Positions 11,181 through 23,315 are shown, numbered from the stretch's first letter. The stretch is 64,000 nt of DNA from Pachyseris speciosa (GCA_016490735.1 JAEMWC010000254.1:905001-969000); one strand, 5' to 3'. Numbers and translations: made by a program. Notes: a model not told the origin generated them from the sequence alone.

Positions 11181-12186
11181 ATGAATCTCTTATGATTATA
11201 GTGCAGTGGTGTGGATAACACATTATATAAATTCTTGAGATGGAAATATCTACAGCTGTATCTTGTGTTCTTGTATGAATTCCTTTTTAGAATCAACAAG
11301 ACGCTCTATGAACGTTAACTCGAGATACTTTTGTGCTGCAGAAGGCGGACTTACACTTTCTGATTCTCGAAAACTATCCGGCTAGTGGTTTGCTTTTGGG
11401 TTCAGATAAGGCCTTTTTGTTCACGTACGAGGAAAGCTTGTTAAACTGTTTTGAGAGTTGCCATCCATATCGTTGTCAGCTGTTGTTGTTTACTTCTAAA
11501 TTAAGTGGCAACATCTGGAGTTTACTTTGGGTCTGTCAAAACATTTTTTCTCTCTGCTAAGCTTGAAAACATTTTCCCTGCTAGCAGAGGCCTCTTTTCC
11601 TTGTATTCAGCGTGCATGAGAAAAGAGACCTCTGCCATTGGTCCAAATAAATCTGCAAGAGTGAAATGAAATGCCTTAGTAGGAGGTAAGAAAAATCGCG
11701 AAATGTGTTTTCCAGTAAAATTGTAGCACCTAACGTTTTCGTAGAAGACGTCCAACTAACGACTACAATCACATTTTCTCATTTTTTTTATGACTGCTAT
11801 TGCACCAAAGAGCGTCCAAATTTCACCTTAGATGTATTCAATACATAACGATTTAAGATTATTCAGCATCTAGCTTTATAAAGGTTTCACGTGACGTTTT
11901 TCACCGCAGCTCTAAGGGAACATGTTGTTAAACTCACCGTGACTTTGTATATCTTGTTCTTCATGCTTGCGTGTACTTCACTGCGTAAAACGCCCTGCTG
12001 ATATGTAAATGCCTCTATGTGATCCGATTTATAGTGGTTTTCACCCTTCTTGATCGATTTTATCTCCTCTGAGAAGAACGAAAGCAGTGAAGTGATCGAT
12101 AGCGTCGCCATTTTGAAGTTTGTTTGGAACTGAAATTTTAAGCGCCATGGCAACGTGACGTCATCGCTTTAGGACTCTATAAAGCC
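11181..12186. other. No supported gene
   Basis: Short overlapping chance ORFs on both strands. Contains CACGTGACG near 11887 and GTGACGTCATCG near 12155, which look like CRE/E-box-type sequences but could equally be ends of a degenerate MITE. Confidence 0.35.
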
Positions 12187-12684
12187 ATGCGAAGTTGCTC
12201 GGTGAGATTGTGCAGCCTGGCTTGGCTAAATATATATATAGCCTTCAGCTTTTCTTTTTTTAATCGCCACATAACAGACTGGAATGGTTTTCCATCGAAC
12301 ATCATGCATGCACCTTCTTTAAGCCGTTTTAAGTCCTATCTATTACATTATTTGTGTCAATTTTATATCAGATGTAGCTTGTGAGTGACAAGTATGTAAT
12401 TTAATTAGGTTAGCTTTGGATTGTATTTAAATTTTACTTCTTAACTTTTAGTGTCAATCACAAATCAGGGGTGATTTGTAAGAGACAAGTATTCGATTTA
12501 ATTTGATTAAATTTCACCTCTTAGTTTTTAGAATGTGTAATACTAGATAATATTCTTTGTATGGGACTTAAGTTTCTCCCAATTATTCTCCAGTCATACA
12601 CTTTTTTTGTTTTGTATCAACTTAGTTGTATTCACACGACAAAGTATTATTAAACTTAAAACTTAAATTAAACTTAAAGTAAGC
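12187..12684 (+). pseudogene. 3' end of a non-LTR retrotransposon (LINE)
   Basis: The frame 12187-12384 ends in a motif typical of the extreme C-terminus of LINE reverse transcriptases (FFNRHITDWNGFPSNIMHAP, then SLSRFKSYL). It is followed by a ~290-bp AT-rich 3' UTR and a short simple-repeat tail (TTAAACTTAAAACTTAAATT, to about 12680). This is the usual 5'-truncated LINE remnant; CR1/L2-like clades have this C-terminus. No target duplication identified. Confidence 0.55.
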
Positions 12685-13753
12685 TCTTTCTCATCAATGT
12701 ACACATCCTTTGGACTTCCTTCTCCTGCATACAGTCTTTCAGTTAATTTTGTTAGTAGCTAGTCACACTAATCTTGTGGGATGTTTGAATGTGAGACTAG
12801 TCCTTATCTTTCTTGCAAAAAAGAAAATCAAGTTAATTGACTAACACGGATTTCCAGCACTTTTGCTTTGATGAATCATTACCTTAAATCCTCATACTAC
12901 ATTGTTAGTGGTATCAACCAAATGCCCAATATTTTATTATCAAGTTGCTTGGTCTTGCACTTGGCTGGCCAGAAGAGCAGCTGGATTTCTTTTTGAAAAC
13001 ACTGTAGGTGCATTGATTGATGAGCTTAATGTTAGCAAGCAGTTTTTTTGTGATAGTAAGGTCAAGAAGTTATTGATCAAAGAAATATATTGGTCTTAAT
13101 TCATATCATCTAAATAGTTTATTGATTTCCATGTATCTTTCTTTAATTTTTTTTTTTTAGGCAAACATATATCCAGAGGATACACAATTTCTGATTTCCG
13201 ACTTTCTCATGGGAGGCTGTGGATAATTGAAATTGCATTCATTATGAAGTGATGATCTGAATCACTATATATCTGAATTGTGATACCGATGCAAAGGAGC
13301 AATCACCATGCAGGCTTCTCCACCAATTTTTAGTGGCTCTAAACCATAACTAAGTAGCCTACAGTTGAACGGGGAAACAGACCTGTCCTTAGGTATTGCT
13401 CTAAGATGTTAAGAAATGTTTTGTTTTAAAAATTTATAGATGCAGACTAGAGTTGCAGGTTCTTTTTTACACAAGGTATTAAAACCTAAGTCAATATTTT
13501 TATTTTGCTTTTTTAACATCTCCAAACTCAATTTGCAAAGGAATTTTTATTACCTTACTCAATAGAACACTTGTTTTTAGGAGGGGTGGGGGGTCCAAAT
13601 CCGTAAAAGGGGTTCATATCTGCTAGCAGTTCTGGACAAGAGTGTCCAAATCTGATCCACAAGCAGATCTGGACTGGACAGTGCAAATCCTCGGGGGGTC
13701 CAAATCCACTGTGCCACTGGCTCAGATCACCTTTCCGTACTATTTTTTACAGC
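12685..13753. other. No clear gene; probable upstream intron/leader of the ISL2EU nuclease gene
   Basis: Ends in a strong polypyrimidine-AG acceptor (TATTTTTTACAG at 13742-13753). At 13570-13730 the phrase GGTCCAAATC recurs in an imperfect GC-richer repeat. A frame at 12902-13099 has no recognisable homology. Confidence 0.35.
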
Positions 13754-13816
13754 ATTGGGTCTGTAGCTTGAGTGAGGTCAGATGGGTGATATGACAAGCA
13801 GACCAGAGGTGGTGGC

Positions 13817-14044
13817 TGTAGTGAACTAAAGAAGACGTTTGCCGGAAAAATCAGGCTTTAATCACCAAATCTCATTCTATAAAACATGGCAGAAAAACTA
13901 CAACCACGAGGATTGCAGGCTCTTATATAAGGACAAATATCACTACATATACACTACACGAATTATCACAAATGCCACGTCACACAACTCGCAGTGTTCG
14001 AATGTTCCTAGTTCGTAGCTCAGTTCGCAATGTCATTTACCACA
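13817..14044 (-). repeat. 3' LTR of the Ty3/gypsy element
   Basis: 228 bp, identical to the copy at 17633-17860 except position 13891. Adjacent polypurine tract on its internal side. Confidence 0.92.
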
Positions 14045-14056
14045 TTCACCCTGTCC

Positions 14057-17000
14057 TTAAAGATTGAGTCTAACTACTGGACGACGAATTTGTTGGGAGC
14101 AACGAACAGGTGCAGGTTCCACATTCCGTGCAGGTGTAAGTTCAGGTTGAGGCTCAGGTGGAGGTTTGAACACAGACGATGGCTCTGCTTCAAGTGAAAC
14201 ACCCACAGATGTGTCAAATGACAAGTTCTCTGCTACCATGGGAATACATTCTGTTGCTTGCTGGGTCTCAACAACTTGGCCCTTCGGCACAAGGTGCTTC
14301 GTGGCTACTGTTGTCTCTACCATCAGGATAATGCACATGCGTGTAGTGAGGGTTTGCTTGGAGTAGTTCCACCTCTTCCACCAGAGGGTCCATCTTGCTT
14401 GTGTGTACCTGACGTTTTATGTACAGTGGCCCAGGTGTTGTTAGCCAGGTAGGAATGGAGGCACCAGTGGACGATCGGCGTGAGAAACCAAAGAATCGTT
14501 CATGTGGAGTTTCATTGGTGGCAGTACACAAAAGAGAGTGGACGGAGTGTAGCACATCTGGGAGGACATCTTGCCAGTTCCTGAGTGGTAGGTTCTTGGA
14601 TTTCAAACTCATAGTAACTGCTTTCCATATCACACCATTGCATCTCTCTGCTTGACCGTTTCCTTCTGGGTTGTAACTGGTAGTTCGGCTTGGAGCCACC
14701 CCTTTCGAAGTCAGGAATTCGTGCAACTCTCTGCTCATAAATGAAGCTCCGTGGCCTGAATGGACATATACTGGCATTCCAACAAGTGAGAACAGCGATG
14801 TAAGGCACTTAATAACTGTGTTCGTAGACACATCAGGACATGGGAAAATAAACGGGAACCTGGAGTACTCATCAACAACCATAAGGAAGTACTTGTTTCT
14901 GTTATTAGTGGGAAGGGGGCCTTTGAAATCGATGTTGATCCTCTCGAATGGCTGAGTGGCTTTGATAAGGGGAACCTTCTCTGGACGATGGAACTGAGGT
15001 CTGCATTCACAGCATACAGGGCACCGGCTTGTCATCTTCTTAATCTCATCTAGGGAGTAAGGTAAGTTCTTGGTTCTCACGAAGTGATTTAGTCTGGTGA
15101 TGCCTGGATGGCAGAGAGCCTCATGAAGCTTGAAGAGGGAATCTTCAGTGGCCATGGCACACATAGCCCTGGATAGTGTAACTGCTGGGACATTATCTCT
15201 ACCTGGCCGATAGACGATATCAAAGCTGAAGCAGGAGAGTTCCAGTCTCCAACACAGGAATTTCTCATTCTTTATCTTCCCTCGGTGTTGCTTGTGGAAC
15301 ATGTAAGACACTGATTTCTGGTCAGTTTTCAGGATGAAGTGTCTTCCAGTAAGGAAGTGTTTCCAATGCCTCACCGCTTCTATTATGGCCTGGACTTCCT
15401 TCTCTATGGATGCATGCTTCAGTTCACTGCCTTGAAGAGTTCGTGAGAAGAAGGCAACAGGTTTTCCATTCTGGTTAAGAGTGGCCGCTAATGCTACCTC
15501 GGAAGCATCGGTTTCAACCTCAAAGGGAATAGTCTCGTCAATAGCAGTGACAACAGCATCTTCTATCGTCTTCTTGAGACTCGCGAACGCTTCAACAGCT
15601 GGTGGGGGCAAAGGGCATGTCTTGCAAGAGGCAATTGGCTTGATTCGATCCGAGAACTTTGGGATCCATTGTGAATAATAGGAGAATAATCCGAGACACC
15701 TGCTCATGGACTTTGAGTCGTGTGGAATGGGGAGTTCTCAAAGGGGTCGTAAACGATCAGGATCTGGCCGTATGGTACCCTCTTCGATGATGTATCCAAC
15801 GATGGAAGGCACTGGGTTGAGAAAATACACTTTTCAGTGTTATAACAGAGGTTCTTGCGTTCAGCAGCTTTAAGGAACTGTTTCAAGTTAGTGTCATAGT
15901 AATGTTAGTTAGCAAATAGTAACGTTGTCAAGGTAGGGGAAGCTCGCCTCAAGACCAATCTCATCTACAAACTTCATCATCTCTCTCTCAAAACAGGCTG
16001 GTCCATGGGTGACCCCAAAGAGCAGGCGAGTGAACTGATAGAGGTTGCCTCGAGCTTCAAAGGCTGTGTAAGGCTTGTCTTCTTCCTTGAGCAGCACTTG
16101 ATGATATGCACTTCGAAGATCAATGGTGCTGAAGACTCTGTACTGGGCGATCTTGTTGACCATGTTGCTTATTCTGGGCAATGGGAAAGCATCTAGGAGT
16201 GTGAATCGGTTAATTGTTTGTGAGTAGTCGATTGCTAGCCTCTTCCTGTGATTTTCATCCTTAGTCACAACGACCTGAGCACGCCATGGTGAAAGGCTCG
16301 GCTCTATGATGCCTTTGAGTAGTCGTTTCACTTCTTCATCAATAAAGGCGAAATCCTCTCGACTATATCTTCAAGACTTCGAGGCAATTGCATGGCAGTT
16401 TGCCGCCGGATTCGCAAACGGCTCAGGTGGATCAATATTCAACGTACTAAAACCACAGATGGCCAAAGGTGGTTTGGAGCCCCTGTAATGGAAAGTGAAA
16501 CTCGAATGCCCGGATTGGAAATCAAGACCAAGGATTAGGTCAGCACAAAGTCCAGGCAAGACGGACAGACGGTAACCTGCATATTCACGTCCTTGGTAGG
16601 TGAGGTTAGCAGCACACGTACCAGTGATACTGACCGTACTAGACACTGAGGTAGCCATGGATACTGTACCAGATGAAGGATGAATGGTAAGAGCGGCCTT
16701 CTCCACCAACCTTGGATGAATAAAACTTTCAGTGCTGCTGTCAAATAGGGCTTTGACTTCCAAACCTTCGACAGTAACAGTTCCCAAAGACTTTGACAGG
16801 GATTCAGGGGCACCCACTGTGGCAAGTGTGGGAGACCAGGCTGCAGCTGAAACTTTGTTCTTGCTGATCTTCTTCCCACGGCAAACTTATGCAAAATGGC
16901 CCTTTTTCTGACATTTAGAGCAAACTGCATCTCGGGCAGGACATCTTGAACGAGGATGGTTACTGTTTCCACAGAAGAAACAAGTAGAGGCATCTGATCC

Positions 17001-17549
17001 TACTGCAGCTAGTGTGCCAGAATCTATCTGCTCCTGATCCTCCGTAGTGGTGAGTGGAACTGCTGCATTTACAGACAAAGGAGGACTAGCGTAGGATTCA
17101 GAATTACGCATAGCCAACTCCAGAGACTAAGCTTGATCAAACATAGTCTTTAAATCTAGCGTATTGTTCTCCAATAACCTCTGGCGTATCGAAGGTGAAC
17201 GTAGCCCAGTAATGAAAACGTCCCAGATGCTTTCCTCGCGGTATTTAGAGGCAGTAACACTTTGGAAATTGCAAACCTTGCTAAGTGTCTTCAGAGATTG
17301 AAGAAATTCATCCAGCGTTTCGTGAGGTTGTTGGCACCTCGTTGCAAGTATATGGCGGGCAAATATTTCATTCCGAGGCCTCACAAAAAGTGCTTGTAAT
17401 ATTCCCACCACTGCTTCATACTCTGTGCACTCCTCGATGTGTTGAAAAATTGAAGGAGACACAAAGTTCGCCAATACTGAAAGCTTATCAAGGTCATCCT
17501 GCGGTAGGACAGCCAAGAAGTTATCGAACGTTCGTTTCCAATGTGCCAT
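14057..17549 (-). pseudogene. gag-pol of the Ty3/gypsy element, inactivated
   Basis: Gag starts at 17549 and carries two zinc knuckles (CFFCGNSNHPRSRC; CSKCQKKGHFA, next Cys after a stop). An aspartic protease-like segment (VKALFDSSTESF) follows near 16740. RT starts about 16331 (SPWRAQVVV, IDLRSAYHQV) with YLDNV at the catalytic box. RNase H (EVETDASE) and integrase lie in 15707-14268 (zinc region CHPGITRLNH...CPVCCEC; core INIDFKGP; NPEGNGQAER). A Pro-rich C-terminal tail ends at 14057. Defects: in-frame TAG at 17127, TAA near 16888, TGA at 16371, frameshifts near 15890, 15790 and 14310, and HSGHGAS where integrases have the second catalytic Asp. Several stops are C-to-T type changes. The element cannot make its own proteins. 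Confidence 0.85.
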
Positions 17550-17632
17550 TCTTTCTAAGCTTCGCCACTGTTAGGGTCCGTTTCCAAGCGCTCTGGTCTG
17601 AGTACTTTGTCCATTGAGAATGGTGATTAAAT

Positions 17633-17860
17633 TGTAGTGAACTAAAGAAGACGTTTGCCGGAAAAATCAGGCTTTAATCACCAAATCTCATTCTATAAAA
17701 CATGGCGGAAAAACTACAACCACGAGGATTGCAGGCTCTTATATAAGGACAAATATCACTACATATACACTACACGAATTATCACAAATGCCACGTCACA
17801 CAACTCGCAGTGTTCGAATGTTCCTAGTTCGTAGCTCAGTTCGCAATGTCATTTACCACA
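17633..17860 (-). repeat. 5' LTR of the Ty3/gypsy element
   Basis: 228 bp; on the minus strand it starts TGTGGTAAATGACATTGCGA and contains TCCTTATATAAG (about 17740-17751 on plus), a TATA-like sequence that could be its promoter. Confidence 0.9.
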
Positions 17861-19807
17861 GTGGCATAACAGTAGCCCCAACACTTAATGAGAAAAAAGA
17901 TTTTTTTCAACAGCTAGCAAAAGGGAAAACAAAGCCAGCTGTGCTTTCCCTGATAGCAGAACACAACAATCCTTACGTGCCACATCAACCTTCTGACAAG
18001 TTACCAAAGCCACTGACAGAGCTCTTTGATGTAAACAATATGGAGCTACCATATGTTGAATTGCTGAATGCCTGTTCTAATACAACAATAGAAATTTCTA
18101 CTGGAGAATGCAAGGCTGTTGCAGTTGAGACTAGGGAACAAGCCCGTTGTAGGTTGTGGTTCTCTCTTCGAGCAGGAAGAATCACAGCCTCCCGTCTGAA
18201 AGCAGCCTGCCACAGTGACCCAGCAAAGCTCTCAAAGAGCTTGAGTAAGACCATCTGCTACCCTGAAACCCACAAGTTTTCATCAGCTGCTACAAAGTAT
18301 GGTGCTTATTATTTATTGATTAAGATTAAGAACAAGTATTGTTAGACAGGGCCCTATGGTTTTTCATCCTTATAAACAAGTTGGTAGTTTAAAAGACTCT
18401 TGAATTTAATGGACTAACATGTTCAAGGTTTTAGATAAAGGAACACAAGAGGCAGATCCTGTACCAGCTACTGTAAAAATGTAACCTTTGTTAATACCTT
18501 ACATTAAGTCAGAAATCCTATCACAAACATTGTGTATTTCCTTACCAATAGGTGGGGATGTGACCATGAAAAGCAAGCTAGGGAAGCCTATTAAAAGAAA
18601 ATGGAATCTGTTCAAGAGAACTTCCAGATTTTTGACAGTGGCTTGTGGATAAATAAAGACTTCCCATACCTTGGTGCCTCACCAGATGGGATTGTAAGCT
18701 GCGATTGTTGTGGAACTGGGCTGTGTGAAGTTAAGGTAACTATCACATGCAAAATGAAAAGCATTACAATGTATTATTATTGCAGGACCAGGTTGATTAT
18801 TATGTTGGTAGGGACTAAGGACCCTTTATACTAAAAACTGAGTTGAAAGTGGTGTGTGTGGGGGTATCATACGTAATGATATAAACTGTTGAGAATGGTT
18901 ATCATTCTTTGTTTCCTTTAGTGTCCATTCTGTAAAGACTCGACACTGGATACTTTATGCGGAAAAAAGAACAGTTGCCTTGTAGATGGACCCCCATGGA
19001 CGAGCATTGGACCACACTCATGCCTACGTTTATCAAGTATTCAATATAAAGTAACTTACTGTATCAAGTAAATTGGTATATGTTCTGGGTAAAATTATTA
19101 AATCCAGGTAATTTTTTTACCTTGGTTGAATTTCTACCTAGAATATACAGGTGTACATGTATTTATGCCCGTTGGTGTCCAGTAAATGAAAAAAGTCCCA
19201 CAATATTATACAAAAACACCCACCCATTTCTTTTTATCTTTTGCATAGGTTCAGGGTCAGATATTTATTGTGGATGCTGATTACTGCGACTTCATTGTTT
19301 GGACAGTAAGAGACATCCACATCGAGAGGATGAATCTGGACGTGGAATTCTGGGAACTGGCTCTCAAAAAGGCCAAAAAATTCTTTTCTATATGCATTCT
19401 CCCCGAGCTCCTTGGGAAATGGTACACACGGCCATCACCTCTTCCACCTTCACAGCATACCGGTGACATTGACGAATTAATGGATGATGATGAAGACGAG
19501 AGAGGTCCTTGGTGTTACTGCCAGACTGAAATCGAGGGTGGCAAGCAGATCGGGTGTGACAATCCCAAATGCAAAATTCAGTGGTTTCATATGACTTGTC
19601 TCCAGTTGGACATTGCTCCAAAAGGAAACTGGTTTTGTCCAACTTGCTGGAGGAGCAGTAGACACATCACCTACAAACTGAACTTATACTTTTATTAACC
19701 TATCAACACCTGTAAAAATTGAAGATAAATGCTGTTTGCCATTGCAGTTGCAACATTAAATTTTTTGTTGTTTCCAAATGTGTATAAAGGAGACTTATAC
19801 TCCATTG

Positions 19808-21547
19808 TCATTCAAAAGGAACTATAGAATCTGACAGATTTGTCAAAGCACAGCAAACTCTTGCGATTTTGTCGATTGGTGCCTCTGCATCTCCTGGTTT
19901 TGCAGTGATTAATTCAATGGGCAGGATACTTCGAAAATTACATACTTTCTTCTAACCAAACCTATGACCCTTTCAACATGTATCCGCACATTAGCAATTT
20001 TTCTTGTTTCTTCAATGTCATGAGCTGAGAGTTGTTTCTTTCCCCTTGTGAAGGCAGGTATTTTAAGGGTAGCTTGGTAAAACCAAACACTGTCTGCAAT
20101 GTCGAATCATCTATCTGCAAGGAGAACGTCACCTGGTAATAACCTGTTCAGGAGCCCACAGTTTTCAGTGAGATGTTTGTCACTGACACGACCCCCCCCC
20201 CCCCCTCCCCATGCTTTAGACAGGAAACTTATAACCCCTTGAGGAGTTATTCCAATTAAAAATTTAACAGTATTATGATGTTTATAATTAGACCAAGTCA
20301 TAGCTCTAGCTAAAGAGCTAGATGGCCTGTCTGTAAATATTTCATAACAGTCAATTATAACAGCAACTCTGACTCCAAAATTCTGCCTGAAAACTAATGG
20401 CATTGTTTTCCTAAGTTCTTCCCGCTTTGGCCATTCAATCAGAAAATCTAGCCTGACTCGCATCATGTCAATCCACCTGTTGAATAATCTTCACGCAGTC
20501 GAAATACTGACTTTAAAACGGTATGCTAGATCTTTCAAAGGAACATTCAATCGTAGGCGTATTAAAACAAGCAAGTATTCCTGGAATTGGCTCAATGCAT
20601 TGGTACTTATGCTGACAACATGGGGAGCAATAAAGTAAACAGCTGCATAAATATCACAAATGTTGGAATGCCAGTGTAGAACTGTGTTTTCTCATCGTTA
20701 CCCTCGAAACCACCTTCTGGTAGATCAGAAGCAAGCAACTTGTTTTTAACCTCGTTTAACTCTGTAAATAGGTTTCTGTCGCATTCCTAAAGCTGGTAAA
20801 TTTGAGTCATGCTTAGGTCAGTTTCACACTCTTTGTTAGCACGAAGCCACTTGGTTTGACAACCAACGCTTCCAATATCTTTGGGAAATTCTTCACGCTC
20901 TTCATCGATTTGTTTTAAGACCTCAAATTCACCACCAGAAGAATTGAAGGTACAACCACGTCAATTTTCCACGATCGTCTCGCGGACAGAAACAACTTGA
21001 GAGTTGCTAGCAATCTCTTCAATGCGAGCTCTCTTTGCTGCGCGATCCTTCATTCTTTGAGTACGCTTCAGATCATCATTACTTGGTGATTTTATTTTGT
21101 CATGGCCCATATTCAAGGTAGGTGCCCAGTCTGGATGGTTGAAATTGTAGAGGTCTGATGGTTTGCCTAAAATATAACGTAAATTAGAAATATTAGTGAA
21201 ATTTAGGTGACGAATTTTCCCGCGAAAGTTTGTTTACATCTCCTCAACCTAGATTTACCCACGTCTTCTGATGTTCGCTCTTTTTCTATATCCGATATCT
21301 TTCACTTTTCACTTTTCCTTCTAGGGCAAAAGAATAAGATTTGGCTTACCTGATATGAAGTGAAGGCTGCATACACGAGAGTATTTTATTTTATTCTCTG
21401 TAAGATCTTCGCGCAAAATGTTTGCAATCCACTTACTCCGTCGCATTTGACTTGATTTCTGATTACTGCTGGAAATCGAAAAAAAATGAATTGTTTGCCC
21501 CTGTTCATGTTGTGGCTGCAATCAACAATGGAACAAAGGACTCCCAT
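19808..21547 (-). pseudogene. THAP-DDE transposase of an ISL2EU-type element
   Basis: First exon 21547-21350 encodes a THAP zinc finger: CSIVDC, then RRSKWIANI and SRVCSLHFISG (C2CH pattern), with one frameshift after a T-run. It ends at a GTAAGC donor and joins 21166 (HPDWAPTLNMG, the THAP tail). A coiled region and a helical part lead to the DDE domain: [18 protein letters not shown] (first Asp), [26 protein letters not shown] (second Asp) and, after a nonsense codon at 20106, AFTRGKKQL and [15 protein letters not shown] (Glu). The C-terminus ALTNLSDSIVPFE ends at 19808. Multiple stops occur around 20470-20850 and a poly-C expansion lies at ~20190. Convergent with the YqaJ-PHD gene: the two form one two-gene transposon, about 13.7-21.6 kb including the later insertion. 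Confidence 0.75.
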
Positions 21548-21894
21548 ATTATCGAGGTCATTCAGTGCTATTGTCTCGGGTCACTGTCTGGGTCAAGTTG
21601 TCATCCAACATGGCCAACTTCCGGTTGAACCGGGAGCTCTAATTTATGCGTGATGTCAGTTGCAAACGAAGAATAGGTGCTGGATCCATTATCAAGGTGA
21701 AACTGTTCTCTTTGTGATAGCCTGCATACAAGGTCTTTATTTGGACAATTTAGGGAACTTGGTGTGTGGTCAAAAGCGAAGGAATTGGGGCGAGGGAAGG
21801 AAACAAAAGTCTGTAGTGGTCTCTGTATGATTTGAGTACATTGTCCATATTCAGTTTGTGAAGATAAAATACTGATTGGCAAATTTGATACCTA

Positions 21895-22081
21895 CAATCA
21901 TTGCCATTTTGTTGGGCCACAAACACCTTATTTGGGTCGCCCTCCCGCTCCCACCCATTCAATGTTGTTTGCAAACCGTATAAGTGCCAATTCGCAGGAG
22001 TTTGGACAAATTGTGCTTTCCAACATTCAATGGGGGAAAGGGGCTGTGTGCATGTGGGCCAACAATTTATGATAGTGATTG
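21895..22081. mobile_element. MITE copy 1 (~187 bp)
   Basis: Starts CAATCATTGCCATTTT and ends with the inverted match ATGATAGTGATTG. A TA precedes it at 21893-21894, but the right flank is TC, so the TA duplication is degraded. About 85-90% like the copy at 25088-25273 by eye. Confidence 0.65.
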
Positions 22082-22294
22082 TCTATACGTGATAATTTGA
22101 GGTCACGAAATTATGCATTCGGGTCATTCATGAAATAACTACAATTTATGCAGGAAAAAGGGTGTTGCTACAGCATGACACATTGGTTTGGATGGGGGGC
22201 TTATAAAGTAGTGTATAAAAAGAAACTCAGTAAACACTTTTTCAATTTCACAGTTGTGTCGAGGATTTTTAGAACAAAACGAGGTAATATAAGA

Positions 22295-23315
22295 ATGGTT
22301 TTCAGAGGAGTTATCCGTGCTGATGTAAGATCTGAAGTCTTTCAACTGAGAAGGAACACTGACATGAGTATGAGAGCTATCGGAAGGGCATGTGGCATCT
22401 CGTGGTCGTCCGTTGGAAGAATTTTACAAGACGGGATTCAGCGAAATTTCAGTGACTGAAAAAAGCCCGGACCCCACCCCCAAAACTAAGTGTTCAACAG
22501 CAACGTCTCCTGGTTCGAAACATAAAGAAACTGTGAAAATCCCAGTTTTTCTCTTCTCGACTTATTGAAGGACAGCGGCATGAGCCCTAGAGATGTTTCC
22601 GAATGAACGGTGAATCGCTTCCTTCAACGCCAAGGATTTCACTATTTGCATCACATTTTGCAGTGTGGTGCAAACAATTTATTCCACAGACGTTTGGAAA
22701 AGGAAAGTGGCATTCTACTTGGATGGGGTATCGTTTGCTTTCAAAAGAAATCCATTGGAAGTGGCAAGAGCTCCTAAAGCAAGAATTTGGAGAAAATGTG
22801 GTGAAGGATTATCATTCGACTGTACAGGAAAAGGCCGTAAAGAAGGAACTGGTAGTACACTAGTGTACGGGGAAGGGGTAATCCTTTGTGAATCATATGA
22901 TCACCTCACGGGTCCATTCTTTGCGAATTTCATTGAGTAGCATTTTAACTCGTTATTTGTTAAGGCCAACAAAAATGGAAGTAGACTGTGGTTGCAAGAT
23001 GGTGATCTGTCGCAAAATAGTAGCGATACAAAAAGGGCTATGAGGAATTGTAACTGTGATTTGTCTCTCACTCAAATTCCACCGAGAAGCCTGGACCTTA
23101 ATCCCATCGAAAATTGTTTCCATTTAGTGCGATGCAAACTGAAGAGTGATGCCTTAGTGCTTAATATAACAAAGGAAACCTTGGAACAATTCAAAGCCGG
23201 GATAATTCGCACTATTTGCAGCATTCCAGTAGATATAATCAACCGCACAATCGCTTCAATGCCGGCATGTATTCAGCAGGTTATTGACAGCAAAGGTTAT
23301 CGCATTAAATATTAA
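22295..23315 (+). pseudogene. IS630/Tc1-like transposase pseudogene
   Basis: The N-terminal part (RADVRSEVFQLRRNTDMSMR, AIGRACGISWSSVGRIL) is a helix-turn-helix. After a stop at 22459 and frameshifts, the DDE core appears in two frames: FYLDGVSFAFKRNP (first Asp), LTGPFFANFIE, then LWLQDGDLSQNSSD (second Asp) and PPRSLDLNPIENCFH (third acidic residue, DxNPIE). The C-terminal helix ends at 23315. This is the usual order for IS630/Tc1/mariner proteins of 330-350 aa. At least two frameshifts and stops inactivate it. The two MITE copies around it have TA-flanked ends and could be products of a related transposase, but shared TIRs with this gene were not found. Confidence 0.7.

Larger units (their letters stand above)
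13817..17860 (-). mobile_element. Ty3/gypsy LTR retrotransposon, 4,044 bp
   Basis: Complete LTR element on the minus strand: 228-bp LTRs at both ends (plus-strand ends TGTAG...CCACA, giving TG/CA termini on either strand), flanked by a perfect 5-bp target duplication GTGGC at 13812-13816 and 17861-17865. The LTRs differ at only one base (A at 13891, G at 17707), so insertion was recent. A purine-rich tract (AAGGACAGGGTGAA on the minus strand, 14058-14045) abuts the 3' LTR. No TGG-starting primer-binding site directly follows the 5' LTR, which is odd. The insertion cut the coding sequence of the ISL2EU nuclease gene in antisense orientation. Confidence 0.92.
13754..19698 (+). pseudogene. YqaJ-type nuclease with C-terminal PHD finger (ISL2EU accessory protein), split by a retrotransposon
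   Basis: Exons as read: 13754-13816, interrupted by the Ty3/gypsy insertion, resuming 17861-18296; then 18552-18735, 18922-19036 and 19249-19698, all with GT-AG introns and matching phases at three junctions. Key stretches are RLWFSLRAGRITASRLKAAC and CYPE, then WGCDHEKQAREAY, PYLGASPDGIVSCDCCG with EVK, and VDADYCDFIVWT. These are the PD-(D/E)xK (lambda-exonuclease/YqaJ) core, with D of SPDG and the E-x-K pair visible. The C-terminus is a C4HC3 PHD finger (WCYCQ, GCDNPKC, WFHMTC, FCPTC). ISL2EU transposons are known to pair a DDE transposase with a YqaJ protein, and the transposase lies convergent downstream. Broken by a TAA near 18588, frameshifts near 13795, at the insertion junction and near 19000, and the insertion itself. 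Confidence 0.7.

Noticed and set aside
20190..20204. Poly-C run as a functional element
   Set aside because: Homopolymer inside the dead transposase frame; most likely slippage or sequencing artefact.
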